Below are positions 7,878 to 16,673 of a stretch of 47,523 bases of DNA, one piece after another (the first letter of the stretch is position 1; every line of letters begins with the position of its first letter). This stretch comes from JACJWR01 sp964556255 (GTDB taxonomy: Bacteria; Actinomycetota; Actinomycetes; S36-B12; UBA10799), in contig CAZKVQ010000021.1 of NCBI GenBank assembly GCA_964556255.1, positions 1 to 47,523 on the forward strand. The letters are read 5' to 3'. A model generated the notes under the pieces. The model did no database searches. It saw only the letters and a program-made list of their open reading frames with translations, and was not told the DNA's origin. Both the position numbers and the translations under genes were made by a program.

Positions 7878-8798
7878 ATGGCGATTGCACAGGCGATCGG
7901 CGACACGATCGAGGACGAGGGTCGTAACGCTCCTCACCAGGGCAAGCGCGGCAAGTGGGTGCCCTATCTACTCATGCTGCCCGGCTTACTCTGGCTGGCG
8001 GTCTTCTTCCTGATTCCGCTGGTGTCACTCTTCCTCACCAGTCTCCAGACGCCGGTATACAACGGCGAGGTCGGTCAGTTCGAGCAGACCTGGCATTTCG
8101 CCAACTACATCGACGTTCTCACCGACAAGAGCTACTACATCCCGCTGTTCCGATCTTTCCTGTACGCGGCCATCGCGACGGTACTGGCGCTGGCGATCGG
8201 CTATCCGCTGGCCTATGCCATCGCCTTCAAGGCGGGTAAGTGGCGCAACCTGTTGCTGGTGATGGTGGTCGCCCCGTTCTTCGTGTCGTTCATCCTGCGG
8301 ACCATCGCCTGGCGCCAGATCCTCGCCGACGAAGGCCCAGTGGTGGCGGTTCTTCGAGGCATCGGCGTCGTCGGGGACACCGGGGGTCTGTACCCCTCGG
8401 CCACGGCCGTGGTCCTCGGCCTCACCTACAACTTCCTGCCCTTCATGACCCTGCCCATCTATGCCAGTCTCGAGCGGGTGGATCCTCGGCTCGTGGAGGC
8501 TTCCAGCGACCTGTACGCCTCACCGTTCACCGGCTTCCGCAAGGTCACCTGGCCGTTGTCGATGCCGGGCGTCGTCGCCGGCACGCTGCTGACTTTCATC
8601 CCGGCAGCAGGTGACTACGTGAACGCCGCGCTGTTGGGCAACTCGAAGACCAGCATGATCGGCAACCGCATCGACTACGCGTTCCTCAACTCCAACGACT
8701 ACCCGACGGCGGCGGTGCTGTCGTTCGTCCTGATGGCCTGCATCCTGGTGCTCGTGCTGGTGTACGTGCGCAAGGTCGGAACGGAGGACCTGGTATGA
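7878..8798 (+). CDS. potB: Spermidine/putrescine ABC transporter permease PotB
   Basis: This is a 306-residue membrane protein with about six transmembrane segments, beginning at WVPYLLMLPGLLWLAVFFLI. The cytoplasmic EAA-type loop is visible at LVEASSDLYASPFTGFRKVT followed by WPLSMPGV; it contacts the PotA ATPase. The N-terminal tail of about 28 residues is charged and cytoplasmic. The following potC starts inside the last codons of this gene (ATGA overlap), so equal production of both permeases is likely. Together they form the translocation path for the polyamine delivered by PotD. Confidence 0.94.
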   Translation: MAIAQAIGDTIEDEGRNAPHQGKRGKWVPYLLMLPGLLWLAVFFLIPLVSLFLTSLQTPVYNGEVGQFEQTWHFANYIDVLTDKSYYIPLFRSFLYAAIATVLALAIGYPLAYAIAFKAGKWRNLLLVMVVAPFFVSFILRTIAWRQILADEGPVVAVLRGIGVVGDTGGLYPSATAVVLGLTYNFLPFMTLPIYASLERVDPRLVEASSDLYASPFTGFRKVTWPLSMPGVVAGTLLTFIPAAGDYVNAALLGNSKTSMIGNRIDYAFLNSNDYPTAAVLSFVLMACILVLVLVYVRKVGTEDLV

Positions 8799-9655
8799 GC
8801 CAGACCCGTTCCGCGAGCGTTGCTGTCCCGACTGACTACCAGGCGCCACAACGGTCGGCAGGTGCGAAACTGCGTGATTGGCTCGGCCGCAACGCCATCC
8901 GTATCTACGCAGTTCTGGCCTTCATCTTCCTGCTGCTTCCGGTCGCCTACACGTTCGCCTTCTCCTTCAACGACGCCGGCCGCAGCAACCTCACCTGGGT
9001 CGGTTTCACGTTCAAGAACTGGCTCAATCCCTGCGGCGCGCCGGAGGTGTGTCCGGCGCTGGTGAATTCCATCGGCGTGGCCTTCGTGGTCACCTTGGTG
9101 TCCACGATCCTCGGCACCCTCATCGCTTTCTCGTTGGTCCGCTACCGCTTTCGGGGTCGATCGACGACCAACCTGCTCATCTTCCTGCCCATGGCAACCC
9201 CCGAAGTCGTGCTCGGGTCCTCGCTTCTGGCGCTCTTCCTCAACCTGTTCGTGCCGTTGGGCGCGGTCACGGTCATCATCGCCCACGTCATGTTCTGCAT
9301 CAGTTTCGTCGTCGTCACGGTGAAGGCGCGGCTCGCCAGCCTCGACCCGCGGTTGGAACAGGCTGCGATGGACCTGTACGCCGATGAGCGATCGGCATTC
9401 CGGCGGATCACGCTGCCATTGGTAGCCCCTGGCATCGCGGCCGCGGCCCTGCGCGCCTTCAGCCTGAGCTTCGACGACTTCATCATCACGAACTTCAACT
9501 CCGGTCAGTTCACGACCTTCCCCAAGTTCGTGTACGTCTCGGCCAACCGCGGGATCCCACCGCAGGCGAATGTCTGGGCCTCGGCGATGTTCATCGTCGC
9601 GCTGGCGATCGTGCTGATCAGCCAGGCAGTGGGCCGGCGCCGCAAGGAGGGGTAG
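8795..9655 (+). CDS. potC: Spermidine/putrescine ABC transporter permease PotC
   Basis: This 286-residue permease is the second transmembrane subunit. It has about six hydrophobic segments, the first at IYAVLAFIFLLLPVAYTFAF, and an EAA loop at LEQAAMDLYADERSAFRRIT followed by LPLVAPGI. The PotC-like block FSLSFDDFIITNFNSG is present. It overlaps potB by 4 nt and ends 2 nt before the FAD oxidoreductase gene, so uptake and first oxidation are probably co-transcribed. Confidence 0.94.
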   Translation: MSQTRSASVAVPTDYQAPQRSAGAKLRDWLGRNAIRIYAVLAFIFLLLPVAYTFAFSFNDAGRSNLTWVGFTFKNWLNPCGAPEVCPALVNSIGVAFVVTLVSTILGTLIAFSLVRYRFRGRSTTNLLIFLPMATPEVVLGSSLLALFLNLFVPLGAVTVIIAHVMFCISFVVVTVKARLASLDPRLEQAAMDLYADERSAFRRITLPLVAPGIAAAALRAFSLSFDDFIITNFNSGQFTTFPKFVYVSANRGIPPQANVWASAMFIVALAIVLISQAVGRRRKEG

Positions 9656-9657
9656 TC

Positions 9658-11092
9658 ATGCCGTTCGCCGATGAACCGGGTACGGCGGCCCGGGCGGCGA
9701 TTGTCGATGCTCGACACGAACCACTGTGGCTGGCGGATCCGGCCAGACCTGACCCGCGTCCGAGGCTCGAAGGGNNNNNNNNNNCTCGAAGGGGACACGG
9801 ATGCCGACCTGCTCGTCGTCGGTGGCGGCTTCTCCGGATTGTGGACGGCCCTGCGGGCGAAGGAGCGCAATCCGGAACTCGACGTGGTGCTGGTGGAAGG
9901 CGGCGTGCTCGCGCATGCCGCGTCGGGTCGCAACGGCGGTTTCGTGGCGGCCTCCATCTGCCACGGCGCGGTCAATGGCATCGAGCGCTGGCCCGATGAG
10001 TACGCCACCCTGCACCGGTTCGGCCTGGACAATCTGCGAGGTATCGAGGAGACGATCAACCGCTACCGGATCGACTGCGACTATCGGCGCTCGGGCGAGT
10101 TCGATGTGGCGTGCGAGGACTACCAGGTAGGTCATTTGCGCGAGGTTCAATCGATGCTGGCCGAGTACGGCATCGAGCATCGGGTGCTTGATGCGCACGA
10201 GATCCAGGCTGAGGTCGCCTCGCCGCTGTATCGGGGTGCGATCTCGGACCCCGATGTCGGCACGGTCAATCCCGCGCGACTCGCGTGGGGCCTGGCCACG
10301 GCCGCCGAGTCCCTCGGGGTGCGGGTATTCGAAAGAACCGTCGTGACCGATGTGTCGCGCGACGGCGCCGAACTGCGTGCGGTTACCCCCGCGGGCGTGG
10401 TGCGCGCCCATCGGATCGCATTGGCGACCGCGGCGCACACTCCGCTGCTGCGGAGACTACGGAACTATGTCGTGCCAGTCTTCGATCATGTGGTGGCGAC
10501 GGCGCCACTACCCGAACAGGTACTCGACGCGATCGGCTGGCGTGGCCGACAGGGCATCGGGGACTCCGGAAACCAGTTCCACTACTACCGTCTCACGTCC
10601 GACAACCGGATCCTGTGGGGCGGCTATGACGCGGTCTACGCCGCGGGGGAGCGGCCGGGATCGCAACTCGAACGCGACGACTTCCTCAGCGCCAGGCTCG
10701 TCCAGCACCTGCACGACACGTTCCCGGCCGTCCGTGAGGTGCCGATCGAATTCAGCTGGGCGGGTGCCATCGACACCTGCTCGCGGTTCTCAGCTTTCTG
10801 GGGGCAGGCCTACTCGGGTCAACTGACCTATGGGCTGGGTTACACCGGACTAGGGGTTGGTGCGTCGAGATTCGGGGCCGATGTCATGCTCGACTTGATC
10901 GAGGGAGTGGATAGCGAGCGACGCGCATTGCGGATGGTGCGCACGAAACCTGTGCCCTTCCCACCCGAGCCGATCAGGACCCTCGGGATCAATATCACCC
11001 GAGCCTCGCTGGCGAAGGCCGACCGGAACCAGGGGCAGCGCAACCTCTGGTTGAAGATGCTGGATCGGCTCGGGTTGGGATTTGATAGCTGA
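9658..11092 (+). CDS. FAD-dependent oxidoreductase, PuuB/DAO-like (interrupted only by an assembly gap)
   Basis: This belongs to the D-amino-acid-oxidase-like flavoprotein family that includes gamma-glutamylputrescine oxidase (PuuB). A GxGxxG dinucleotide site (LLVVGGGFSG) is followed by ASGRNGGFV, the AHTPLLRRLRNYVVPV region and the C-terminal GLGYTGLGVGASRFGA flavin loop. The ATG at 9658 has a strong AAGGAGG site. Ten Ns at 9775-9784 break the frame, but the 9 bases before and after the Ns are identical (CTCGAAGGG). Collapsing gap and duplicate, a 19-nt removal, restores one continuous frame of 471 residues reading RPRLEG then DTDADLLVV. The gene directly follows potC. It probably oxidises putrescine, spermidine or a derivative to an aminoaldehyde, releasing ammonia and hydrogen peroxide. 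Confidence 0.87.
9775..9784. other. Ten-N scaffold gap with 9-bp duplicated flanks
   Basis: The unknown bases lie between two copies of CTCGAAGGG, at 9766-9774 and 9785-9793. Contigs that overlap by 9 bp but were joined with a placeholder would give exactly this. The true sequence is probably 19 nt shorter. Confidence 0.85.
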
Positions 11093-11203
11093 CTGATGAC
11101 AGTCCCCGATGTGACGGTGGCGCCGCTTCGGCACCCTACCGACGCCGGCACTCCGACCAACCGAAGACGATGACGAGCGACCACGAACACCCATGGAGAT
11201 GAA

Positions 11204-12703
11204 ATGACGACGACCGAGCGCGTGACCCACTGGATCAACGGGGCCCTTTGGCAGGGCACCTCCGACCGCACCGGTGAGGTATTCGACCCCGCCACGGGTC
11301 AGGTCGCCCGTGTGGTGGACCTCGCCGAGTCCGAAACCGTGGACGAGGCGGTGGCAGCCGCTCGATCGGCCTTCACCACCTGGGGCACGAGCACCCTGAC
11401 CCGGCGGATGCAGGTCTTGTTCAAGTTCCGGGAATTGCTGGCCGCGAACGCGGAGCAGGTAGCCGAACTCATCACGGCCGAGCACGGCAAGGTGCTCTCC
11501 GATGCCCTCGGCGAAGTGAGTAGGGGGCTGGAGGTCGTAGAGTTCGCGTGCGGCAACGCGCACCTCCTCAAGGGGGGCTTCTCGGAGGGTGTGTCGACCG
11601 GGGTCGACGCCTACTCCCTGCGTCAACCGCTAGGCGTGGTCGGAATCATCTCGCCGTTCAACTTCCCGGCCATGGTGCCGATGTGGTTCTTCCCGATTGC
11701 GATAGCAGCGGGCAACACGGTGGTGCTCAAGCCCAGTGAGAAGGATCCCAGCGCGGCCATGTACCTCGCCGACCTGTGGGCGCGCGCTGGACTCCCCGAT
11801 GGGGTTTTCAACGTCGTGCACGGCGACAAGGTGGCCGTCGACAGGTTGTTGGAGCACCCGGACGTCGCGTCCATCAGCTTCGTCGGTTCAACGCCGATCG
11901 CCCAGTACGTCTACGAGAACGGTACCAAGTCCGGCAAGCGCGTGCAGGCGCTCGGAGGTGCGAAGAACCACATGCTGGTGCTTCCCGATGCCGACCTCGA
12001 ACTCACCGCGGATTCGGCCGTCAATGCCGGCTTCGGCTCGGCAGGCGAGCGCTGCATGGCGATCTCGGTGCTGGTAGCGGTAGAGCCCGTGGCCGACGAA
12101 CTGGTGGCCGCGATCGCCGGCCGGATGTCGACCCTGAGGGTGGGGGATGGCCGACGCGGATCCGATATGGGCCCGTTGGTAACCGAGGCACACCGCGACA
12201 AGGTGCGCGGCTACGTCGAGGCCGGCATTGCCGAAGGGGCGACGCTGGTGGTCGACGGACGCGACATCGATGTCGACGGTGAGTCCGGCGGGTTCTGGTT
12301 GGGTCCGACCCTGTTCGACAATGTGACGCCGGAGATGAGTATCTACTCAGAGGAGATATTCGGCCCGGTGCTCTCGGTGGTGCGGGTTGGCAGTTATGCC
12401 GAGGGTATGGAACTGATCAATTCCCACCCCTACGGCAATGGGACCGCCATCTTCACCTGCGACGGTGGGGCTGCGCGGCGATTCCAGAACGAGGTGCAGG
12501 TGGGCATGATCGGTATCAACGTGCCGATCCCGGTTCCGATGGCCTACTACTCCTTCGGCGGCTGGAAAGCCTCGCTGTTCGGTGACACGCATGCCCATGG
12601 AGCTGAAGGTTTCCACTTCTTCACTCGGGGAAAGGTCGTCACAAGTCGCTGGCCCGACCCGTCCCATGGTGGAATCAACCTCGGCTTCCCGACCAACGGC
12701 TGA
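11204..12703 (+). CDS. mmsA: CoA-acylating malonate/methylmalonate-semialdehyde dehydrogenase
   Basis: The 499-residue product has the aldehyde dehydrogenase fold with hallmarks of the CoA-dependent MmsA group. These are PFNFP with Asn153, catalytic Cys284 in FGSAGERCMAIS, and QALGGAKNHM where ordinary dehydrogenases have the general base LELGGK. Loss of that Glu is normal for MmsA because the acyl-enzyme is released by CoA rather than water. Known members convert malonate semialdehyde to acetyl-CoA or methylmalonate semialdehyde to propionyl-CoA. In this locus the first reaction makes sense: the aminopropyl part of spermidine, or diaminopropane, would become beta-alanine and then malonate semialdehyde. 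A GGAG site precedes the ATG. The 111-nt gap upstream shows no clear promoter. Confidence 0.93.
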   Translation: MTTTERVTHWINGALWQGTSDRTGEVFDPATGQVARVVDLAESETVDEAVAAARSAFTTWGTSTLTRRMQVLFKFRELLAANAEQVAELITAEHGKVLSDALGEVSRGLEVVEFACGNAHLLKGGFSEGVSTGVDAYSLRQPLGVVGIISPFNFPAMVPMWFFPIAIAAGNTVVLKPSEKDPSAAMYLADLWARAGLPDGVFNVVHGDKVAVDRLLEHPDVASISFVGSTPIAQYVYENGTKSGKRVQALGGAKNHMLVLPDADLELTADSAVNAGFGSAGERCMAISVLVAVEPVADELVAAIAGRMSTLRVGDGRRGSDMGPLVTEAHRDKVRGYVEAGIAEGATLVVDGRDIDVDGESGGFWLGPTLFDNVTPEMSIYSEEIFGPVLSVVRVGSYAEGMELINSHPYGNGTAIFTCDGGAARRFQNEVQVGMIGINVPIPVPMAYYSFGGWKASLFGDTHAHGAEGFHFFTRGKVVTSRWPDPSHGGINLGFPTNG

Positions 12704-12754
12704 GTCTCCGCCCAGCACCACGGGACCCGACCCCGCGACCGAAAGGCATGGACC

Positions 12755-13780
12755 ATGGCCAGGTACGGTACCCAGTTCGGCCCTGACATCACCTTCCTCG
12801 GGGTGCCCGAGTGCGAGCTGGACGATCCGGCGAGCTACGCGGATTCCGAAGTGGTGATCGTGGGCGCGCCGTTCGACGGTGGAACTTCGGCGCGTCCCGG
12901 GGCCCGATTCGGGCCCAAGGCCCTTCGGGAGAGTTGCTACCTCGCACCCGACGGTCTGCGACCCTCGCTAGCGCTGCGGGTGGATGGGCTCGCCGACTTG
13001 AAGGTTCGCGACGCCGGCGACGTCGAGATGTTCTCTGGCGACGCGGAGACCTCATGCGCCTCGCTGGAGAAGGCCGTGGAGAAGATTGCCCGGACCGGTG
13101 CTGTGCCCGTGATCCTCGGTGGGGATCACACGATCACCTGGCCGGATGTCACCGGGGTGGCCAGGGCCGTCGGGTGGGGACGGGTCTCCGTCATCCACTT
13201 CGACGCCCACGCGGACACTGGCAACATCGAGTTCGGCTCGCTCATCGGACACGGGCAGCCGATGCGACGTCTGATCGAGAGCGGCGCAGCCCGGGGGGAT
13301 CGGTTTCTGCAGGTGGGGTTGCGCGGCTACTGGCCGCCACCGGAGATCCTCGACTGGATGGCCGAGCAGCGAATGCGCTCGTTCGAGATGACCGAGATTG
13401 GTGTCCGTGGACTCGAAGAGGTCCTCACCGAGGCGCTCCGCATCGCGATGGACGATTGCGACGGGGTATTCCTGTCCGTGGACATCGACGTGGCCGACCC
13501 GGGACACGCCCCGGGCACCGGCACCCCTGAGCCCGGAGGGCTGACGGCGCGCGCCCTTTTGGATGCGGTGCGTCGGATCTGCTACGAGGTGCCGATCGTC
13601 GGGGTTGACGTCGTTGAGGTCTCGCCGCCCTACGACCACGCGGACATCACTGCGATGCTCGGGAACCGCGTGGTGTTGGAGGCGTTGTCAGCGATGGCTC
13701 GGGCCAAGCAGGACCGAGCGACCGGCTCCAGGTGGGATCCCGCGCTGCCGCTGCTGGCGGATCGCGGCGACGCCGGATAA
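12755..13780 (+). CDS. speB: Agmatinase-family ureohydrolase
   Basis: This 341-residue member of the arginase/agmatinase family keeps every dimanganese ligand motif: His125 in LGGDHT, Asp150/His152/Asp154 in FDAHADT, and Asp243/Asp245 in SVDIDVADPGHAPGTGTPEP. Agmatinases hydrolyse agmatine to putrescine and urea. That would feed the surrounding putrescine pathway, and it is the last plus-strand gene of the locus (51 nt after mmsA). The substrate loop reads IGHGQPMRRLIESG, which I cannot assign firmly. Guanidinobutyrase or guanidinopropionase activity, giving GABA or beta-alanine directly, is a real alternative. Confidence 0.88.
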   Translation: MARYGTQFGPDITFLGVPECELDDPASYADSEVVIVGAPFDGGTSARPGARFGPKALRESCYLAPDGLRPSLALRVDGLADLKVRDAGDVEMFSGDAETSCASLEKAVEKIARTGAVPVILGGDHTITWPDVTGVARAVGWGRVSVIHFDAHADTGNIEFGSLIGHGQPMRRLIESGAARGDRFLQVGLRGYWPPPEILDWMAEQRMRSFEMTEIGVRGLEEVLTEALRIAMDDCDGVFLSVDIDVADPGHAPGTGTPEPGGLTARALLDAVRRICYEVPIVGVDVVEVSPPYDHADITAMLGNRVVLEALSAMARAKQDRATGSRWDPALPLLADRGDAG

Positions 13781-13788
13781 CGAACCCT

Positions 13789-13827
13789 TGGCACCTGCCA
13801 GGCTGCCACCGTCGTTTCGGCATGGCA
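13789..13827. terminator. Possible weak terminator hairpins between convergent speB and the APC permease
   Basis: TGGCA (13789-13793) and TGCCA (13796-13800) are only 2 nt apart. A second hairpin pairs TGCCACCG (13804-13811) with CGG (13818-13820) and TGGCA (13823-13827), with a 2-nt bulge and a 6-nt loop. There is no U tract. The position between convergent stops fits a terminator, but the stems are short. Confidence 0.35.
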
Positions 13828-13848
13828 ACACGGACGCGTCCTCCGGGG

Positions 13849-15348
13849 CTACTCCTCGGGCACCAGCACCGGGGTATCCGCGCGGAGTGTCTCACCCCGG
13901 AAGTAGTCGGGCAGGAACCAGCTCGTGATGACCATCAGGACTGCGCCCAGGACGAGCGAGCCGACGCCGATCACGAAGACCCCGCCGATCCCCATCATCG
14001 ACGTCGAGCCGTAGTCGGGGTTGAAGGAGTCGATGGCGCTCTGCACGAGGGCGCCCGTCAGGATGATGGCTCCCAACAGCGGACAGAGGAACTTGTAGAA
14101 GAAGGCCCGCGGGCTGCTGAAGCTCATCTTGCGGAAGTACCAGACCGCCGACCAGCCGGTGAGCCCGTAGTAGAAGGCGATGGCGAAACTGGTCGAGGTC
14201 ACGGTGTCCTCGAGCACGTTTCGGCTGAACAGGTTGAGTCCGATGTACAGGGCGACCGAGACCACACCCATCATCAGGGTGGAGAAGGATGGTGTCAGAT
14301 ACTTCGGGTGAACGACGGCGAAGCGACGGGGCAGCGCTCGGTACACGGCCATCGACAGGGTTCCCCGCGCGGTCGGCAGGATGGTGGTCATCATGGACGA
14401 GACGGCTGAGATCAGCACTGCCAGGGCCAGCAGTTTGGCACCCCAAGTGCCGAGCACCGGGGCCGCCCACACCACGAAGATGTCGCTCACAGCATCGCTG
14501 TCCGGATCCGGCGTGCCCAGGTAGGCCACCCCGGCCACCGTCACCGTGACGTAGATGATCATCAACAGGATCGTGGAGATCACCGCGGCACGACCGGGGG
14601 TCTTCTCGGCGTCATCGGTCTCCTCGTTCACCGCCAGTGCGGTATCGAATCCCCAGTAGATGAACAGACACAGCAGGATGCCCTGCACGAATGCGCTCCA
14701 GCTGGAGATCGCGAACGGGTTGAACCATTCAAGGCTGGGGCGGGTCGCCGTCGGCCCGGCGTTGCCGCTGAAGACCCGGACGAGGGTTACCACAGCCAGC
14801 AGAAGGAGCGAGCCGATCTGCAGGCTGAGCATCGCGTATTGGATCCGGGCCGCCCCTTGGATACCCCGGTAGGTGATGTAGGTCATGGTCACGATGAACA
14901 GCGAACCGACGGCCACGACCAGCCACTGACTGTTCTCGGCCGAAGTCATGCCGAACAGGCCGAAGAGATACTGGGCGCTCACTTCGGCCGCGCTGGACAT
15001 GAAGATGATGCCGGCCACCGCCACGCCCCAACCGCCCATCCAACCCGCACGCGGTCCGAAGGCCTTGGCCGCCCAGGTGAAGGTGGTGCCGCAGTCGGGG
15101 ATCACCTGGTTCAGTTCGCGGTAGGCCACAGCGGTGAGCCACATCGGGATGAAGGCCAGCAACATGACGGCCGGGGACTGGAACCCGACCGCGACGGCGA
15201 CAAGTCCGATGGTGGCGGCAAGCGAGTACGCGGGGCCGGTCGACGCCAGCCCCATGGTCACGGTGGACCACAGTCCCAGGGAGCCGCCACGCAGACCCTT
15301 GTCGAGTTCGAGGTCCCCTCCGCCGTCGGTGACTCCCTGGATGGTCAT
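13849..15348 (-). CDS. APC-superfamily amino acid/polyamine permease
   Basis: This 499-residue membrane protein has about twelve hydrophobic segments. The first contains STVTMGLASTGPAYSLAATI, matching the helix-1 region of APC transporters with its broken small-residue stretch. VIPDCGTTFTWAAKAFGPRA and GFDTALAVNEETDDAEKTPG are typical of the amino acid permease family. I chose the ATG at 15348 because a TAGCGT hexamer lies 6 nt before it, implying a leaderless mRNA. The substrate is unknown; an amino acid, GABA or polyamine exchange is likely from context. It converges on speB and diverges from the saccharopine-dehydrogenase-like gene, with 86 nt between start codons. Confidence 0.9.
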   Translation of the reverse strand: MTIQGVTDGGGDLELDKGLRGGSLGLWSTVTMGLASTGPAYSLAATIGLVAVAVGFQSPAVMLLAFIPMWLTAVAYRELNQVIPDCGTTFTWAAKAFGPRAGWMGGWGVAVAGIIFMSSAAEVSAQYLFGLFGMTSAENSQWLVVAVGSLFIVTMTYITYRGIQGAARIQYAMLSLQIGSLLLLAVVTLVRVFSGNAGPTATRPSLEWFNPFAISSWSAFVQGILLCLFIYWGFDTALAVNEETDDAEKTPGRAAVISTILLMIIYVTVTVAGVAYLGTPDPDSDAVSDIFVVWAAPVLGTWGAKLLALAVLISAVSSMMTTILPTARGTLSMAVYRALPRRFAVVHPKYLTPSFSTLMMGVVSVALYIGLNLFSRNVLEDTVTSTSFAIAFYYGLTGWSAVWYFRKMSFSSPRAFFYKFLCPLLGAIILTGALVQSAIDSFNPDYGSTSMMGIGGVFVIGVGSLVLGAVLMVITSWFLPDYFRGETLRADTPVLVPEE

Positions 15349-15354
15349 GACCAA

Positions 15355-15360
15355 ACGCTA
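15355..15360 (-). promoter_or_regulatory. Leaderless -10 element of the APC permease
   Basis: Reading the minus strand, TAGCGT is followed by 6 nt and then the ATG at 15348. No ribosome-binding sequence is present. Confidence 0.5.
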
Positions 15361-15434
15361 TGGCATCGCATTGCCTGAAGTCGGCCGATACTGTGAGGTG
15401 CAGCAGCGGTTCAAGGACGTCGAATGGAGTAGCG

Positions 15435-16655
15435 ATGCGTGTCTTGATGATCGGTTCGGGTGGGGTCGGAGGCTCGGCCGCGAAGATCGCGGCACGCCGG
15501 GCGTTCTTCGATTCCTGGGTCGTTGCGGACTACGATCTCGCACGCGCCGAGGCCCTGGTCGAGTCCATCGGCGACGATCGCTTCCGGGCTGCCCAGGTGG
15601 ACGCGTCGGATGCTGAAGCGGTGGCGGAACTGTGTCGGGACAACCAGATCACCCACGTGCTCAACGTCGTGGACCCCCGGTTCGTGATGCCGATATTCGA
15701 TGGTGCCTTCGCTGCCGGCGCCAACTATCTGGACACCGCGATGAGCTTGTCGGCGAAGCACCCGGAGAACCCCTACTCCGAGGTAGGGGTGAAGCTGGGC
15801 GACCTCCAGTTCGAGTTGGCCCCCAGGTGGGAGGCCGACGGGTTGCTGGCACTGGTGGGCATCGGGGTGGAGCCGGGACTGGCCGACGTGTTCGCCCGCT
15901 ATGCCTCCGACCACCTGTTCTCGGACATCGACGAACTCGGGGTTCGGGACGCCTCGGACATGGTGGTTGCGGGCTACGACTTCGCTCCCTCGTTCTCCAT
16001 CTGGACAGTGATCGAGGAGTGCCTGAACCCTCCGGTGGTGTGGGAGGCGGACCGAGGTTGGTACACGACGGAGCCTTTCTCGGGTGCCGAGGTCTTCGAC
16101 TTCCCCGACGGCATCGGTCCAGTCGAGGTGGTCAATGTCGAGCACGAAGAGGTGCTGCTGATGCCGCGCTGGGTCAAGTGCAAGAGGGTGACCTTCAAGT
16201 TCGGTCTGGGTGACGAGTTCATCGACGTCCTGAAGACCCTTCACAAACTCGGACTCGACAGCACCGACCCGGTCACGGTCAAGGGGGTATCGGTGAGTCC
16301 GCGGGACGTGGTGGCGGCCTGTCTGCCGGACCCGGCGACGCTCGGCGATCGGATCAGTGGCAAGACCTGTGCGGGCCTGTTCGTCACCGGCCTGGGAAAG
16401 GATGGCCAGCCGCGGGCGGTCTACCTCTATCACGTGGCCGACAATGCCTGGACGATGGCCGAATACGGCACCCAGGCCGTGGTGTGGCAGACGGCCTTGA
16501 ACCCCGTTGTGGCCCTGGAACTGCTCGCCAACGGTTCGTGGGCCGGCGCCGGGGTGCTGGGTCCCGAGGCCTTCGACTCGTTGCCGTTCCTCGACCTGCT
16601 TCGGGATGGCTATGGGCAGGAATGGCACATGGAGGAAAGGGAGCCCCAGAACTGA
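15435..16655 (+). CDS. Saccharopine dehydrogenase-family oxidoreductase, substrate unknown
   Basis: The 406-residue protein opens with a Rossmann fold, MRVLMIGSGGVGGSAAKIAA, with the acidic strand end VVADYDLARAE that usually prefers NAD(H). NVVDPRFVMPIFDGAFAAGANYLDTA and GIGVEPGLADVFARYA are typical of the saccharopine dehydrogenase family (NADP-binding plus C-terminal domain). Members include saccharopine/lysine dehydrogenases, carboxynorspermidine dehydrogenase and homospermidine synthase, all of which form or split secondary amines. I cannot pick one. The ATG at 15435 was chosen for the GGAG site 5 nt upstream. Its pairing with an APC permease beside a polyamine locus suggests lysine or polyamine chemistry, which is inference. 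Confidence 0.85.
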   Translation: MRVLMIGSGGVGGSAAKIAARRAFFDSWVVADYDLARAEALVESIGDDRFRAAQVDASDAEAVAELCRDNQITHVLNVVDPRFVMPIFDGAFAAGANYLDTAMSLSAKHPENPYSEVGVKLGDLQFELAPRWEADGLLALVGIGVEPGLADVFARYASDHLFSDIDELGVRDASDMVVAGYDFAPSFSIWTVIEECLNPPVVWEADRGWYTTEPFSGAEVFDFPDGIGPVEVVNVEHEEVLLMPRWVKCKRVTFKFGLGDEFIDVLKTLHKLGLDSTDPVTVKGVSVSPRDVVAACLPDPATLGDRISGKTCAGLFVTGLGKDGQPRAVYLYHVADNAWTMAEYGTQAVVWQTALNPVVALELLANGSWAGAGVLGPEAFDSLPFLDLLRDGYGQEWHMEEREPQN

Positions 16656-16673
16656 CCGCCGCACAGAGGTTGT

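Noticed and set aside
9658..11092. Frameshifted pseudogene of the FAD oxidase
   Set aside because: The frame change is fully explained by the N run and the 9-bp duplicated flanks, and the merged protein is complete.
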